Shown piece by piece: positions 56,232-64,000 of a DNA stretch of 64,000 nt. The DNA is from UBA11524 sp963590165 (GTDB taxonomy: Bacteria; Bacillota; Clostridia; Christensenellales; Aristaeellaceae). Position 1 is the first letter of the stretch; every line of letters starts with the position of its first letter. The notes below the pieces were generated by a model. It did no database searches, was not told the origin of the DNA, and worked only from the letters and a program-made list of their open reading frames with translations. The stretch spans positions 1-64,000 of the forward strand of contig CAVANO010000043.1 of the NCBI GenBank assembly GCA_963590165.1. Direction: 5' to 3'. A program made the position numbers and the translations under genes.

Positions 56232-57617
56232 TCAGACGGTTTCGTCCGTATTGCGGAGAACGTTTGTCGGCAGATCAACGAAGAACGTCGTACCTGCACC
56301 GACCTTGCTGCGAACGCGGAGCTGTCCGCCGTGTCCCATGACGATGATGCGCGCGATGGACAGCCCGAGCCCGTGACCGCCTGTTTCGCTTTTACGCGCA
56401 CTGTCGGAGCGATAGAAGCGCTCAAAGATTTTCGGAAGCTCTTCCTTGGCGATGCCGATGCCTTGGTCACTCATCGACAATGTGCATCCAGTATCTGTTT
56501 TTGCTACACCGATGGTAATGGCGCTACCCTTGGGCGAATACTTGACGGCATTGTCGCAGAGGATTCGAAGCACTTGCTTAATCATCTTACGGTCGGCTTC
56601 GATTTCGACATGGTCAGATGGCGACAGCAGGAATGTATTTTCCGGCGTCACCATGGCCGCCTCACTTTGTACTTCGGCAGCGACATCGAGCACATCAAAA
56701 TGCACTGTTTCCAGCAGAAGCGTTTTTTTGTCGTGGCGTGCGAGGAAAAGAAGCTCCTCCACCAGTTGCTTCATGCTTTCTGTTTCCTGTGAAATGGCAC
56801 TGATGGCCTCATCGAGGATGGCAGGGTCACTCTTTCCCCAGCGTGCGAGCATGTTCGCGTAACCTTGAATGACGGCAATCGGTGTTCGCAATTCATGGGA
56901 TGCATCGGATACGAACTGCTTTTGGCTGTTGTAGGACGTTTCAATGCGGTCGAGCATGGAGTTGATGACGATTGCTAAATCTTGCAGCTCATTCTTTGTG
57001 CCGGCAATGTTGATCCGATTGGATAAATTGCTGGCAGACAGTGTTGCAGCAAGCTCTGTCATATCGCGGATTGGTGCAAGAACATTTTTGAGCAGCCGCT
57101 TCCGCTTCAGGACGAAGTACAGCATCCGGTATGTATCGGCAAGAAGAATAGCCGTGACAAGAATCCAATACAGGAAAATCGGACGCTCAAGCGAAAAGCA
57201 GATCAGCAGCACGGTGCCGGAGTTGTGCACAGCCTCGACAATCAAACGGTGCTCCGTAAAAAGGGCAGCTGGATCAGGAAAGGTAATCTGCGCGGTTGTG
57301 GTGTTCGATGCCTCAAGGTAGGAGACTTCTGCATCATCGAGCACGGACAGCGTAATGGTACCGTCAGCAGAAAGCGGCGCGTCCATGAGCCTGGCGGTAT
57401 CTTTCTGGAGCAATGTGAAAACAGCAGCCCAAAACAGCAGGGAAGTTAGCAACAGCACCGGCACAAGCGACCGAATGAGTTGCACGGAATAGTGCATGGC
57501 GATACGTAACGTCAGCGAAAGCCGAATGCGGGAAATGGGCGAAGGCTTTTCGGTAGCGTTTTTTTCTTCAGAAACTTGAACGGCCTTCAACTGCGACTCG
57601 TTCGGCTGCTTACTCAT
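56232..57617 (-). CDS. Sensor histidine kinase
   Basis: The 461-residue membrane kinase has two helices (about 48-70 and 145-165) flanking an outer sensor segment of some 80 residues, then HAMP and the kinase core. The H box is 'SDASHELRTP', the N box 'ILCDNAVKYSP', G1 'DQGIGI', the F box 'FERFYRSD' and G2 'GGHGLGLSIA'. The basic N-terminus of about 45 residues is unusual in length. It overlaps the response regulator gene by 8 bases. The signal is unknown. Confidence 0.93.
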   Translation of the reverse strand: MSKQPNESQLKAVQVSEEKNATEKPSPISRIRLSLTLRIAMHYSVQLIRSLVPVLLLTSLLFWAAVFTLLQKDTARLMDAPLSADGTITLSVLDDAEVSYLEASNTTTAQITFPDPAALFTEHRLIVEAVHNSGTVLLICFSLERPIFLYWILVTAILLADTYRMLYFVLKRKRLLKNVLAPIRDMTELAATLSASNLSNRINIAGTKNELQDLAIVINSMLDRIETSYNSQKQFVSDASHELRTPIAVIQGYANMLARWGKSDPAILDEAISAISQETESMKQLVEELLFLARHDKKTLLLETVHFDVLDVAAEVQSEAAMVTPENTFLLSPSDHVEIEADRKMIKQVLRILCDNAVKYSPKGSAITIGVAKTDTGCTLSMSDQGIGIAKEELPKIFERFYRSDSARKSETGGHGLGLSIARIIVMGHGGQLRVRSKVGAGTTFFVDLPTNVLRNTDETV

Positions 57618-58296
57618 CGATGCGGAACATGTAACCGACAGAACGAATGGTGTGCAGCATCTTCACGCCAAAGGGCTCATCGAGTTTATGACGCAGATAG
57701 CGGATGTAAACGTCCACCACGTTCGTGTCGCCGGTATAATTGTAGCCCCAGACATCTGTCAGCAGCGTATCCCGCGTCACTGCCTCGCCTTGATGGAGCA
57801 TCAGGTACTTCAGCAGGTCAAATTCTTTTTTCGTCAGGTTGACCATTTGATTGTTCATGGTGACAGTATAGCTGGAAGGCGTCAATGCAAGCGGTCCGGA
57901 GCGAAGCGTTTGCGGTTGTTCGGCAGACGACGTGCCACGGTGTTTCTTGAGTGCGACGCGGATACGTGCGAGCAGCTCTTCGATGGCGAATGGCTTTGTC
58001 ATGTAGTCATCCGCACCCATATCAAGCCCCATGACCTTGTCGGACACGTCATCCTTTGCAGTCAGCATAATAATCGGTACATCACTATCGTGGCGAAGGC
58101 GGCGGCAGACCTCGATGCCGGATAGCTCAGGCAGCATCAGGTCGAGAATCAGCAAATCAGGCTCCCATGATTTTGCCAGATCTAGTCCTGTACGGCCGTC
58201 GCCGGCTGTTTGTACCTCGTAACCCTCATGCTCCAATTCAAGCTGAAGAAAACGGGCAATTTTGCGCTCGTCCTCAATGACAAGAATGCGGCTCAT
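57610..58296 (-). CDS. OmpR/PhoB-type response regulator
   Basis: The 228-residue protein has a receiver domain with acidic 'EDE', phospho-acceptor Asp in 'LLILDLMLPE', Thr in 'IIMLTAKD' and Lys in 'TKPF', then a C-terminal winged helix ('DVYIRYLRHKLDEP', 'IRSVGYMFR'). The ATG at 58296 follows AAGGAAG; the frame upstream to 58362 reads across the small membrane peptide gene in another frame. It pairs with the kinase downstream. Targets are unknown. Confidence 0.94.
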   Translation of the reverse strand: MSRILVIEDERKIARFLQLELEHEGYEVQTAGDGRTGLDLAKSWEPDLLILDLMLPELSGIEVCRRLRHDSDVPIIMLTAKDDVSDKVMGLDMGADDYMTKPFAIEELLARIRVALKKHRGTSSAEQPQTLRSGPLALTPSSYTVTMNNQMVNLTKKEFDLLKYLMLHQGEAVTRDTLLTDVWGYNYTGDTNVVDVYIRYLRHKLDEPFGVKMLHTIRSVGYMFRIDE

Positions 58297-58300
58297 GCCA

Positions 58301-58405
58301 TTACACTTCCTTCTGGTCGTTTTTGAAAAGTCCGAGGAACAGCATAATGGAGCCGATGGCAAGCAGATTGCTTATGAACAGGAGAAGAAGAGAGAAAAGC
58401 CACAT
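58301..58405 (-). CDS. 34-residue small membrane peptide in the two-component operon
   Basis: The reading frame encodes MWLFSLLLLF-type hydrophobic sequence of 34 residues: one membrane helix (about residues 2-27) and a charged tail 'KNDQKEV'. AAGGAGG lies 8 bases before the ATG at 58405, the best ribosome site in the operon. It begins 13 bases after the UBA-like gene and ends 4 bases before the response regulator start. Tight packing and a strong site argue that it is translated. It may modulate the kinase or protein 58419-59126; this is inference. Confidence 0.7.
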   Translation of the reverse strand: MWLFSLLLLFISNLLAIGSIMLFLGLFKNDQKEV

Positions 58406-58418
58406 GGTTGAATCCTCC

Positions 58419-59126
58419 TTACTTGATGGTCGCAGAGTTGAAACCGTCTGTGTCGTCTTCAATGGTTACGCGGCCGTCCTTGCTTCTGACCTGCATGGGT
58501 ACATTGATGGTCGGGCAAGAATGGCGCATGGGCTTGCTGGTGTAATAGCTATGGACAGGAGCGTCTTCAGCCTTCTTTTCACATTGTGTATCGCCTGCAC
58601 TATCCTGAAAACCTTTTGTGAATTCATCAAATGTGGTGCGGAAGTTTTGCGCAGCATTTTTGACTGTGCGGTCGACATGCTCCTCAGCAAAGTCAGGGTC
58701 TGATTTGTCGATCGAAACATGATATCCGAGCAGCAGGATGCAGATGATGCTGCAAATCAGCAGATGCAGACTGAAGAGCGCGGAAATGATGGCAAACAGG
58801 ACGGAAATATTGAGGATCACTGCACTTTTGCGGGTGACCTTGATGCGAATGCGGTAGAGCCTGTCGAGATAGTGCATGATGCCGTTCTTGTGCTTTGAGG
58901 AGAATCCGACTGAAGCAGATGTTCTGCCGGAAGCAGATGCTTTGGATTCATTTTTTATGCGGTCAGAGGCAGTGCACTCGTATTTTAGTTTGCCACTGCG
59001 TTCCAAATCAATCAGGGCGCGGGCAACATTGCCGTTATGATAATCAAGCAGCGATACGGCCTCTTGATAGCTGATCCCACTCTTGCGGCGAATCAGCTCG
59101 ATATCCTCGATGGTATAAGCTGCCAT
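58419..59126 (-). CDS. UBA-like/DUF4342-type protein with membrane segment
   Basis: The 235-residue protein starts with a UBA-like three-helix domain ('DIELIRRKSGISYQEAVSLL', residues 8-27, continuing to about 45) as in DUF4342 proteins. A basic linker follows, then a hydrophobic hairpin (about 102-137) and a C-terminal Asp/Thr-rich tail. The membrane segments suggest that it is anchored with both ends inside. It heads the operon with the 34-residue peptide, response regulator and kinase, so it may be a regulatory partner. The exact function is unknown. Confidence 0.75.
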   Translation of the reverse strand: MAAYTIEDIELIRRKSGISYQEAVSLLDYHNGNVARALIDLERSGKLKYECTASDRIKNESKASASGRTSASVGFSSKHKNGIMHYLDRLYRIRIKVTRKSAVILNISVLFAIISALFSLHLLICSIICILLLGYHVSIDKSDPDFAEEHVDRTVKNAAQNFRTTFDEFTKGFQDSAGDTQCEKKAEDAPVHSYYTSKPMRHSCPTINVPMQVRSKDGRVTIEDDTDGFNSATIK

Positions 59127-59186
59127 GATGAAAGCTCCTTTCAGTCAGCAACGGACACATCAGACGATATGCCCTTGACATCTTCT

Positions 59187-59192
59187 ATCATA
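59187..59192 (-). promoter_or_regulatory. Putative -10 of the two-component operon
   Basis: TATGAT on the minus strand, preceded by GC, lies about 60 bases before the UBA-like gene. The -35 position reads AGACAA, a poor match. Confidence 0.45.
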
Positions 59193-59280
59193 GCACAAAT
59201 GAAATGAAATTGTCTGAGAAAGAGGGGAAGAAAAGATGAGAATTTTATGAGAAAAGCATTGAAATGCACCCGAAATTTGA

Positions 59281-59308
59281 TTGACAAACCCTTTTATCGT
59301 GCTACAAT
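59281..59308 (+). promoter_or_regulatory. Promoter of the PII-like/antiporter operon
   Basis: A perfect -35 TTGACA (59281-59286) and -10 TACAAT (59303-59308) are 16 bases apart, followed by a leader of about 45 bases. Confidence 0.75.
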
Positions 59309-59361
59309 AAGGTGTGCTGTCCGAAAGGGTTCGGCAGCGTTGAAAGGGAGGTTAGACAGAA

Positions 59362-59712
59362 ATGCAGATGTTTGTCCTGGTGCTCAATCGGGAGGAATTT
59401 CTGGAGCCGCTGCTGGAGGAAATGCTCAAGCAGAAGATCGGCGGTGCAACTGTTCTGGAATCGACCGGCATGATGCGTGTGCTGGACAGCGATCATAATA
59501 TCGATGATCTGCCGCTCCTTGGTGTATTGCGTCATATCTGCAATCCGGAGCGCAAGCATTCCAAGACGATCTTTACGTTGATGAAAGATGAACAGATTCC
59601 GAAGATGGTCGAGATCATTAACAAAGTGACCGGAGGACTGGACAAACCCGATACGGGTATCTGCTTTGCCCTGCCCACGACATTTGTGGAAGGGGTCAAG
59701 AAAAAGCAATGA
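59362..59712 (+). CDS. PII-like signalling protein
   Basis: The 116-residue protein has the ferredoxin-like beta-alpha-beta repeat length of PII-like proteins: an N-terminal strand 'MFVLVLNREEFLEPLLEEML', 'GGATVLESTGMMRVL', a loop region (about 50-72) in the T-loop position, and 'KTIFTLMKDEQIPKMVEII' for the second repeat. It lacks the classical PII signatures. It overlaps the CPA2 antiporter by ATGA, so it most likely binds and controls that transporter. The ligand is unknown. Confidence 0.8.
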   Translation: MQMFVLVLNREEFLEPLLEEMLKQKIGGATVLESTGMMRVLDSDHNIDDLPLLGVLRHICNPERKHSKTIFTLMKDEQIPKMVEIINKVTGGLDKPDTGICFALPTTFVEGVKKKQ

Positions 59713-60905
59713 ATATCCTGTGTGCGTTGGCAATCGCAATGGCTGTCGGTATGGCAATGACCCGTGCGATTAAGCTGATTCATCTGCCGAATGTGACGGC
59801 ATATCTGATTGCTGGTTTACTGGTCGGCCCATTCATCCTGAATGTGCTGACGCCGGAAATGAACAATACGCTGTCCATTATTTCGGATGTGGCGCTTGGC
59901 TTTATCGCATACTCCATCGGCGGTGAGTTCAAGCTGTCATATATTAAGGAAATCGGTGCGAAGCCGCTTGTTATCACGGCGTTTGAAGGCTGTGTGGCAT
60001 CGCTGCTCGTGTTCCTGACGCTGTTGGTGCTCAATCAGCCGTTGCCACTGTGTCTTGCGCTCGGCGCGATTGCTGCAGCAACGGCACCTGCCGCAACGCT
60101 GATGGTTGTTCGTCAGTACAAGGCAGACGGTCCGGTGACGAAAATGCTGCTGCCTGTCGTTGCCATGGATGACGCGCTGGGGCTGATGCTTTACGCGATT
60201 ATGATGGCGATTGCCCGTGCAATTGACAGTGGTGAGGCACTGAGTGTCATGACGCTGTTCGTCAAGCCGATGCTGGAGATTGTCATTTCGCTTGGACTGG
60301 GTGTGGTAATCGGCATCGCGATGGTGTTCTTCCTGCGCTTCTTCCATTCGCGCGGCAATAAGCTGACCATGACGATTCTGGTCGTTTTCCTGTCTGTTGG
60401 TATTTCATCCATGTTTGACCTGAGCAGCCTGCTCGTCTGCATGATGGTCGGTGCAACGATGATCAATGTCAGCAATGACTCGACGGCATTGCTGGAGCAG
60501 TGCGACCGCTTTACCCCGCCGCTGTTCCTGCTCTTCTTCGTGCTTAGCGGCGCGAACCTTGATGTTTCTGTTTTGCCTACAGTCGGTGTTGTCGGCGTAG
60601 CCTATGTGCTTAGCCGTGCAATCGGCAAGGCACTCGGTGCGACCATCGGCGCAAAGATTGAGAAATGCGACAAGAACATCATTCGCTATCTTGGCTTTAC
60701 GCTGATTCCGCAGGCTGGTGTTGCAATCGGTATGGCACGTATGGCGCTGACGGATTTGCCGGAATACGGCGCAACCATCAATGCAGTTGTGCTTGCCGGT
60801 ACACTCATTTACGAGCTGACAGGCCCTGTCATCACGAAGATTGCCCTGACGAAGGCTGGGGAAATCAAGGAGACAGGCAAAAAGAACCAGCCGGCAGTCG
60901 GCTGA
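59709..60905 (+). CDS. CPA2-family cation:proton antiporter
   Basis: The 398-residue membrane protein has about 12 helices and matches the Na+/H+ or K+/H+ exchanger domain of KefB/NhaS3-type transporters. Visible marks are 'LPNVTAYLIAGLLVGPFIL', the acidic 'LGFIAYSIGGEF', 'ATAPAATLMVVRQ' with 'MDDALGL' as the ion-site Asp pair, and 'SGANLD'. No KTN/RCK domain is attached, so the PII-like partner may serve as its regulatory subunit. The ion cannot be told from sequence. Confidence 0.88.
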   Translation: MNILCALAIAMAVGMAMTRAIKLIHLPNVTAYLIAGLLVGPFILNVLTPEMNNTLSIISDVALGFIAYSIGGEFKLSYIKEIGAKPLVITAFEGCVASLLVFLTLLVLNQPLPLCLALGAIAAATAPAATLMVVRQYKADGPVTKMLLPVVAMDDALGLMLYAIMMAIARAIDSGEALSVMTLFVKPMLEIVISLGLGVVIGIAMVFFLRFFHSRGNKLTMTILVVFLSVGISSMFDLSSLLVCMMVGATMINVSNDSTALLEQCDRFTPPLFLLFFVLSGANLDVSVLPTVGVVGVAYVLSRAIGKALGATIGAKIEKCDKNIIRYLGFTLIPQAGVAIGMARMALTDLPEYGATINAVVLAGTLIYELTGPVITKIALTKAGEIKETGKKNQPAVG

Positions 60906-60915
60906 ACGCTATAAC

Positions 60916-60963
60916 GAAAAAAATGCCCTGCATCGACCGATCTGGCTGGTGCAGGGTGTTTTG
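60916..60963. terminator. Bidirectional terminator between the antiporter and D,D-carboxypeptidase genes
   Basis: CCCTGCA (60926-60932) pairs with TGCAGGG (60950-60956). An A-rich stretch precedes it and TGTTTTG follows. Confidence 0.8.
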
Positions 60964-60975
60964 TGTTTCGTTGCG

Positions 60976-62421
60976 TTATTTATCCTCTTCATCGCCGAAA
61001 CGGTACTTGCGGCGCTTGTGCCGGCGGTGGAAACGGAAAATCAGGAAGAGAACGAGTGTCGGAAGCATCAAAATGATGATGGCGGGAATGACAGTTTCAG
61101 GCACAATCGGAATGCCTGTCTGCGCGTTCGTCATCTCGACGATTTCCTCGTAGGAAAGCGGCAGATTTGAACGGCGCGCTACACTACGACTGGCGACAAG
61201 ATTGAAAGTGATCGGTGTGCCGTCATCGCTGACGTACGTCATGGTTCCCATGATTTCACCTGCGGCGACTGGTGCGGCAAAATCGCGTGTGTAGGTGACG
61301 GTGACGAGGTCGCGGAGATTTTCCGACAGGTACTCAATGCGTGATGCCGAGGCGCTGATTTCAGCAAGAGCAGCCTGTGTGGCGTCCTGAGGCTGGCAGA
61401 GCAGCGTCAGTTCACCCTGATTGGGGTCATCCAGTTCATAGGCGCTGGTGTAAATGCTGATGGGATTCAGATTGTACAGCTCGGAAATGGTCACATGCTG
61501 ATACTGACTGAAGCCGTATTCCATCAGCTTTTTCGTGTCTGTCCAGACACCATATTGGCTGGAGTAGAGGACAACGGAGATCAGGTCAACGCCGTCCTTG
61601 CTGGCAGAGCCGACATAGCAGTAGCCTGCGAGCGATGTCGAACCGGATTTGATACCGGTCATCGGCGCGTAATAGTAACGGTTGTCTTCGTTGTTGTACT
61701 GGGAGAGCATAATGCGGTGACGTGTCGTCAGCGAACGGGCGCGATGCTTGTTCGTCTTTGCCATGGAATAGGTGGTTGTACCGGCAATGGTGCGGAATGT
61801 GTCATTCTGCATGGCGAATTGCGCAAGGATGGCAAGATCACGCGCAGTCGTGTAATGGTTGTCATCATGCAGACCATGCGGATTCATGAAATGCGTGCTC
61901 GTCATACCGAGGTCTGATGCTGTTTGGTTCATCAGCGCAACAAATGTGCTTTCATCGCCGCAGACTGCCTCAGCAATTGCTACGGCGCCGTCATTGCCGG
62001 AACGCAGGAGCGTGGCAAAGAGTAAATCCTGTACGTTCACCTCTTCGCCTTCCTGCAGCCCGATGACGGTCGCTTGTGAGTCAATTGCCTGCATGGCATC
62101 CGAGCAGGCATTGGCGCTGACAGTGACGGTGGCGGTTAAATCGAGGTTGATGGCACCGAGAAGCACCGTCATAATCTTGGTAATGGAAGCAGGGTACATG
62201 ATTTGGTCGGCATTTTTCTCGAAGATGACCTCTCCGGTGCTTTCCTCAATCAGAATCGCGGAGGTGCAATAAAGCTGGTCAGCCTCCAAAAGCTCCGGAT
62301 GATCCGAATCATAAGGATTCGCATTTGGGTTCAACGTGGGATTCGGCATTTCCGCAGATGCTGCACTCAACAGAAATATCAGCAGAATCAAGAGGGAAAG
62401 CAGCCGCCGAAGCGTTTGCAT
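60976..62421 (-). CDS. D-alanyl-D-alanine carboxypeptidase (DacF/PBP5 family)
   Basis: Trims the terminal D-Ala from peptidoglycan stem peptides. The protein (about 481 residues from the ATG at 62421) has a signal peptide, the SxxK motif in 'PASITKIM', SxN in 'LRSGNDGA' and the KTG equivalent 'KSGSTSLAG'. A beta-rich C-terminal domain and one terminal membrane helix with a basic tail follow. The frame begins with GTG at 62445, but no ribosome site supports that. Sporulation-linked or vegetative roles cannot be distinguished. Confidence 0.92.
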   Translation of the reverse strand: MQTLRRLLSLLILLIFLLSAASAEMPNPTLNPNANPYDSDHPELLEADQLYCTSAILIEESTGEVIFEKNADQIMYPASITKIMTVLLGAINLDLTATVTVSANACSDAMQAIDSQATVIGLQEGEEVNVQDLLFATLLRSGNDGAVAIAEAVCGDESTFVALMNQTASDLGMTSTHFMNPHGLHDDNHYTTARDLAILAQFAMQNDTFRTIAGTTTYSMAKTNKHRARSLTTRHRIMLSQYNNEDNRYYYAPMTGIKSGSTSLAGYCYVGSASKDGVDLISVVLYSSQYGVWTDTKKLMEYGFSQYQHVTISELYNLNPISIYTSAYELDDPNQGELTLLCQPQDATQAALAEISASASRIEYLSENLRDLVTVTYTRDFAAPVAAGEIMGTMTYVSDDGTPITFNLVASRSVARRSNLPLSYEEIVEMTNAQTGIPIVPETVIPAIIILMLPTLVLFLIFRFHRRHKRRKYRFGDEEDK

Positions 62422-62473
62422 CAGGCGCAATCGTCCTTTCTGCACGGCTATGCCGCACTTATATTCAAAAAAT

Positions 62474-62502
62474 AGTATATCATTTTATGGCAAGAATGGC
62501 AA
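62474..62502 (-). promoter_or_regulatory. Promoter of the D,D-carboxypeptidase gene
   Basis: On the minus strand -35 TTGCCA (62497-62502) and -10 TATACT (62474-62479) are 17 bases apart. It lies back to back with the sugar kinase promoter, 15 bases between the two -35 elements. Confidence 0.75.
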
Positions 62503-62517
62503 GTGAAAAACGAACGG

Positions 62518-62546
62518 TTGCAACACTTGCCGAAACATGCTATAAT
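62518..62546 (+). promoter_or_regulatory. Promoter of the sugar kinase gene
   Basis: -35 TTGCAA (62518-62523) and a perfect -10 TATAAT (62541-62546) are 17 bases apart, about 45 bases before the gene. Confidence 0.8.
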
Positions 62547-62592
62547 GAAAAATGCTGCAAAGTAATTGAAGCGCGGATACGGGGGGATTTGC

Positions 62593-63516
62593 ATGCTGAC
62601 GGCAATCTGTATGAATCCAGCAATTGACAGGACGGTCACGGTGCCGTCGCTGCAAATCGGTGCTGTCAATCGGATTGCTTCTGTCCGGCAGGATGTCGGC
62701 GGCAAGGGCGTGAATGTAGCGATTACGGCAAAGCGCCTCGGCATTGAATCGTTTGTGCTGGGCTGTGCCGGAAAAGAAGGCATGGAACGAGTGAAGAACC
62801 GGCTGTCGGCGGAGCAAATCGGCAGCGCGTTCCTTTCTTTAGACGGCGCTGTCCGGACGAACACGAAAATTGTTGTGATGCAGCCGCACTGTGTGACGGA
62901 GCTGAATGAACAGGGTGCACCGATCAATGCGCAGCAGATGCAGGATTTTCTGGTAATGGCGAAAAAATATGTGCACAGCGGCGATTCTGTCGTGCTGACA
63001 GGCTCACTGCCGCCGAATGCGCCGAAGGATACATACAGGGTACTGATGGAGCGTTTGCCGGAATGCCGATGCGTACTGGATGTAAGCGGCGAGACACTTT
63101 TGCAGGGCTTGAAGGCGCATCCGTTCCTGATTAAGCCAAATCAGCATGAACTGCATGAAACGCTCGGCTATCCATGCGACACACTTGCGCAGGTACGAGC
63201 GGCGGCGATGAAACTCATCGGAATGGGAGCGGAGAACGTGCTTGTCAGCCTTGGCGCTGACGGCGCAATGTGGGTGATGAGAGATGCTGCAATGGTTGCG
63301 CCTGCCATGCCCGTGACGGTTTCTTCAACAGTTGGCGCGGGTGACGCGATGGTCGGCGGCGTGATGGCTGGGTTCATCAAGACAGGTGACATCCGGCAGG
63401 CGTTTGCATATGGTGTTGCGGCAGGAAGCGCTTCTGTCATGACCGATGGAACACAGCTGATTCAGCTGGATGCGTTCGAGGAACTGCTTCCGCAGGTGAA
63501 AATACAGGATGTGTAA
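62593..63516 (+). CDS. 1-phosphofructokinase-like PfkB family sugar kinase
   Basis: The 307-residue PfkB kinase has 'GGKGVNVAITAKRLG' near the start, the middle 'LTGSLPP' and the catalytic 'GAGDAMVGGVMAG' with the base Asp. This matches the 1-phosphofructokinase/tagatose-6-phosphate kinase group (FruK/LacC). No PTS gene is adjacent, so the substrate is not fixed. The ATG at 62593 follows GGGGGG; the frame's earlier codon has no site. A GNAT gene follows in 3 bases. Confidence 0.9.
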   Translation: MLTAICMNPAIDRTVTVPSLQIGAVNRIASVRQDVGGKGVNVAITAKRLGIESFVLGCAGKEGMERVKNRLSAEQIGSAFLSLDGAVRTNTKIVVMQPHCVTELNEQGAPINAQQMQDFLVMAKKYVHSGDSVVLTGSLPPNAPKDTYRVLMERLPECRCVLDVSGETLLQGLKAHPFLIKPNQHELHETLGYPCDTLAQVRAAAMKLIGMGAENVLVSLGADGAMWVMRDAAMVAPAMPVTVSSTVGAGDAMVGGVMAGFIKTGDIRQAFAYGVAAGSASVMTDGTQLIQLDAFEELLPQVKIQDV

Positions 63517-63519
63517 AGA

Positions 63520-63975
63520 ATGCTGTTTCGCAGAGTACGTGCCGAATTTACCGACGGCGTAATTGATTTGCTACCGTTGCGGCTTTATCCGCCGGAGCGT
63601 GAGATGGGCTTTGGTCGCGTCTATGATTACATGATTGTGCCGCACGGGACAAAACGTGAGGCAGGGCGGATTTCGTTGCGTCTTGGGGAAAGTCCATGCG
63701 TTTATTATTTCGGGCATATTGGCTATCATGTTGACCCGCCGTACCGCGGCCAACATTATGCACAACGCGCGTGCCGGCTGCTTGCTCCGCTGATTGCGCT
63801 GCATGGCAAGAGCAGCGTTGTCATTACGACTGACCCGGATAATTGGGCGAGCCGCAAGACGTGCATTGGTCTTGGCTGCACGCTTGAACGCACTGTCGCC
63901 GTGCCGAACAGCATCCGCGACCGAGGGGAAATCAGCGCGGTCAAGTGCCGCTATATCTGGAGAATCAACGCCTGA
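63520..63975 (+). CDS. GNAT family N-acetyltransferase
   Basis: The 151-residue protein has the GNAT fold marks: strand 'YYFGHIGYHVDPPYRGQHYA', with the acetyl-CoA loop RGQHYA, and the C-terminal 'NWASRKTCIGLGC'. Length and pattern fit small-molecule or peptide acetyltransferases. The substrate is unknown. It starts 3 bases after the kinase stop, so they share a transcript. Confidence 0.85.
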   Translation: MLFRRVRAEFTDGVIDLLPLRLYPPEREMGFGRVYDYMIVPHGTKREAGRISLRLGESPCVYYFGHIGYHVDPPYRGQHYAQRACRLLAPLIALHGKSSVVITTDPDNWASRKTCIGLGCTLERTVAVPNSIRDRGEISAVKCRYIWRINA

Positions 63976-63986
63976 GGGAGAGATGA

Positions 63987-64000
63987 ATGGCGTGGAAATG
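63987..64000 (+). CDS. 5' end of a gene leaving the window
   Basis: GGGAG lies a few bases before ATG at 63987 (MAWK...), after the GNAT stop. Only four whole codons are visible. An ATG at 63983 in another frame is too close to the ribosome site. No identification is possible. Confidence 0.4.

Overview
The window looks like chromosome from an anaerobic, fermentative, saccharolytic member of the Firmicutes, most likely class Clostridia. The basis is gene content and order: dgt-dnaG-rpoD followed by trmK and a Nif3-type gene, darA-holB-ricT, pcrA-ligA, scpA-scpB, HPr kinase, a T-box leader, type III glutamine synthetase, a membrane pyrophosphatase, electron-bifurcating NfnAB, a glycyl-radical pyruvate formate-lyase and a small 2[4Fe-4S] ferredoxin. 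I saw no rRNA, tRNA, CRISPR array, prophage or insertion sequence. Intergenic gaps are AT-rich and many carry clear -35/-10 promoters with 16-18 base spacers and intrinsic terminators.

Left third (1-26 kb). On the minus strand come pflB, an envelope/redox cluster (LCP-family protein, zinc-ribbon membrane protein, thioredoxin-reductase-like flavoprotein lacking normal NADPH motifs, secreted DUF3298-like protein, RluA-type pseudouridine synthase, DUF6062 protein) and a separate rseC-trxA unit whose promoter is covered by a perfect palindrome. The LCP gene carries an apparently identical 532-base tandem duplication that leaves a broken 5' copy upstream of the intact gene. On the plus strand lies an operon for indirect Asn-tRNA(Asn) synthesis: a T-box leader with an apparent AAC (Asn) specifier, an aspartyl-tRNA synthetase fused to GatC, then gatA and gatB. 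The minus strand resumes with zinc-ribbon/Nif3/trmK genes, two tandem complete rpoD-type sigma factor genes, dnaG and dgt, then glucokinase, HPr kinase and a HAD phosphatase.

Middle (26-49 kb). Plus-strand genes encode a GH3 glycosidase, a secreted NlpC/P60-like protein, NfnAB, a secreted unknown, darA-holB-ricT, a 56-residue ferredoxin, a two-gene ABC exporter followed by a secreted putative cysteine peptidase, and uxuA-uxuB for hexuronate use. A minus-strand nitrogen block follows: type III glutamine synthetase with a terminator-like 5' leader, and an ammonium channel fused to a PII domain behind another strong terminator. The K+-dependent-type membrane pyrophosphatase comes next.

Right third (49-64 kb). 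Plus-strand genes encode a YerC-type regulator, PcrA helicase, NAD-dependent ligase, a site-2 protease and ScpAB. A minus-strand two-component operon contains an unlisted 34-residue membrane peptide. Next are a PII-like protein coupled to a CPA2 antiporter, a D,D-carboxypeptidase, a PfkB-family sugar kinase, a GNAT acetyltransferase and the first codons of another gene.

The most notable points are the AspRS-GatC fusion under Asn T-box control, the tandem primary-type sigma factors, the flavoprotein without NADPH motifs, the LCP duplication, the Amt-PII fusion behind a terminator, the PII-like/antiporter pair and the 34-residue peptide. None is proved to be a new system by sequence alone.
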